DNA from: Tricholoma matsutake
Lineage: Eukaryota > Basidiomycota > Agaricomycetes > Agaricales > Tricholomataceae
Assembly (NCBI GenBank): GCA_026075535.2
Contig: AP026544.2
Span: 9,114,001 to 9,178,000 of the forward strand
Length of the DNA stretch: 64,000 bases
Direction: 5' to 3'
Every line of letters starts with the position of its first letter. Positions within the stretch are counted from its first letter, which is position 1. Positions 62,641 through 64,000 of this stretch are shown piece after piece. The translations under genes were made by a program, and so were the position numbers. A model generated the notes under the pieces. The model was not told the origin of the DNA, ran no database searches, and saw only the letters and a list, made by a program, of their open reading frames with translations.

Positions 62641-63577
62641 CCATCAACAACCTGATGAGCACCACTTTGATGGCCTACCACGTCTCTCTGTATTAGGCTT
62701 GGTTTACAGATGTAGGCATGTCTTTTGATATATATACTATTAGAAAGGACTGAACATTATCATGTACATTACTAAATAACATTAGATGCAGTGAGCAGCA
62801 ATTGCCGCAACATGAAAGCAAAAGCCAGAGAGAAAAGCAAGCATACTTATGCAAACATTGATGACTCACATAAATCAGTGTCGGCAAATGCCACAATGTT
62901 GGTGCAAACATATTCCCACACATCACCAAGTCGAGGGATAAACCTCATTCTCAATACTGAGAACTCAGAATCTCTAGACTGGTTTATTCATAGGAGTTAT
63001 TACAACATTTGTCAGACTAGCCACAGACAATCTGCAGACCCCTGTCAGCCCATCCAATGCCCTTGTACCTAATAACAGTACTGGAACCATATTCCATCAG
63101 TCAGCAATTACCATCACTGTCACTGCCATGTGGGTTTCAAGCCTTTCTCTGAGCCTCCTCACTATGATGTGTGCCCTGTGGGGCAAACTGTGGTTTCAGG
63201 AACTAGCAACACATGCAGCAGTAGGATATGTGATCGAGAATAGATCCAAATGGACAGCACAAATGATTATTGCAATTTTGCCTTTCCTGATCCACATTGC
63301 AATCCTTCTGTTCATGGTTGGACTTAGAGCCCGTTTGGATATGGCATGTTCTGCAGTTGCACAGCATATAACCAACATTTGTCCATTGAGCCAGTTTGGC
63401 CCAGTGTGGTGTGGTTTGAACTTTCCTCATTCTGCATGACCATTGATAAAGTAGATGGACGATCGATTATTAACTCATTGTTGTTTGCAGGCAGGAGTCA
63501 TTGCTATTGCTGCACTTTGTGCACAGTACACTTCAATGCTCATGATCCCTCAATCCAATTCATTGCCAAAAGCCTAA
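62641..63577. other. No confident gene
   Basis: Short open frames only. 63128-63439 encodes a hydrophobic stretch (MIIAILPFLIHIAILLFMV) that could be a membrane-protein remnant. The 3' part probably contains the promoter or 5' exon of the Myb/SANT-like gene that follows. Confidence 0.3.
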
Positions 63578-63926
63578 TGGAATAAGCAGGAAGTCACTGC
63601 CCTTCTTGAGTACCTCAATGGCCACAAGGCTGAAGCAGGCAACGGCAGTTCTTTCAAGATGTCAACACTCAATGCAGCAGAAGCTCACATCCAACAGCAC
63701 CTTACACAAGGCCCTGTGAAGATAGGCAAGATGTGCAAGACAAAATGGAATGTGGTATGTCCACCATGTCATTCATCATCCAGCATGCTAAGAAGCAGTG
63801 GTGCAGCTGAAGAGTTTATATACAACAATTGAGACCTATAACAGCCAATCAGGAGTTCACTGGGAGGGGGCAAACATTGAAGGGAGTGAAGCGGTGAAGG
63901 TCTGGGATGAGTGTCTCAAAACAAAG
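63578..63926 (+). CDS. Myb/SANT-like DNA-binding domain protein, partial
   Basis: Exons 63578-63754 and 63807-63926 flank a 52-nt intron (GTATGT..GTGCAG). The reading WNKQEVTALLEYLNGHKAEA, FKMSTLNAAEAHIQQHLTQG, VKIGKMCKTKWNV joined to LKSLYTTIETYNSQSGVHWE and ANIEGSEAVKVWDECLKTK has the three-helix Myb/SANT-like pattern (W..E....LL..L, F....F..A, K.KW..LK..Y). In fungi such domains occur in transposon accessory proteins and in multi-copy unknown proteins. A donor GTTTGT at 63927 shows that more exons follow beyond the window. The start is uncertain because a TAA precedes 63578. Confidence 0.6.
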
Positions 63927-64000
63927 GTTTGTTATCATCTCATCAGTTGAATTATAATTTCTGACTTGTCGATTGTAGTCAATGGTGCTATGCAGCCATT

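Overview
The window looks like a transposon-saturated stretch of a filamentous basidiomycete (Agaricomycete) nuclear genome. The evidence is short 44-73 nt spliceosomal introns with fungal donor and branch signals, a chromodomain Gypsy element, Plavaka/CACTA-like and Helitron proteins, hAT elements with 8-bp target duplications, and an XPG/PIN-like nuclease beside a tyrosine recombinase. I cannot name the order or species. Only two stretches look like ordinary host DNA, and both are visibly richer in CpG: about 5.2-8.5 kb (an intact 11-exon GH79 glycoside hydrolase) and about 28.9-32.9 kb (two intact genes and one broken gene for small secreted cationic peptides).

Layout. 1-3.4 kb: degenerate Copia-1. 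3.5-4.3 kb: a spliced, palindrome-bearing cassette (family E). 5.2-8.5 kb: GH79 locus. 8.8-20.6 kb: Copia-2, broken by an LTR fragment with a hairpin array, a cassette copy with amplified exons, a hAT (11937-12873), a hAT MITE (14945-15323) and a 3.7-kb long-TIR element (16338-20075) carrying a ~700-bp hexanucleotide array. 22.3-28.0 kb: XPG/PIN-like nuclease remnant, tyrosine-recombinase remnant, then on the other strand an intact SAP-like gene and a small membrane-protein gene. 29.6-31.3 kb: peptide genes.

From about 33 kb to 61.9 kb everything can be read as one nested structure. A Helitron-like coding region is interrupted by a 2.3-kb cassette element (34145-36409), Copia-3, two MITEs and a 22-kb CACTA/Plavaka-like element (39588-61566; TSD TGA). 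Removing the 22-kb element restores the Helitron reading frame. The CACTA element has its own transposase, split by a hAT MITE containing a MULE-like element with a RecQ fragment, by a 3.1-kb hAT containing two more hATs and a solo LTR, by a nearly intact 6.2-kb chromovirus, and by another hAT. A convergent second gene carries one more hAT inside an intron. Insertions reach five levels.

Most in-frame stops recognised in the transposon genes are TGA where the family or an in-window copy suggests arginine (CGA), a pattern expected from deamination of methylated CpG. Most promising for new biology: the cassette family built on a palindromic codon module and found in unrelated elements; the array of hairpins with a constant AAGCC loop and covarying stems in a Copia LTR leader; the cationic peptide genes; and the nuclease/recombinase/SAP cluster. 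All family assignments are from reading motifs by eye; no database search was possible.
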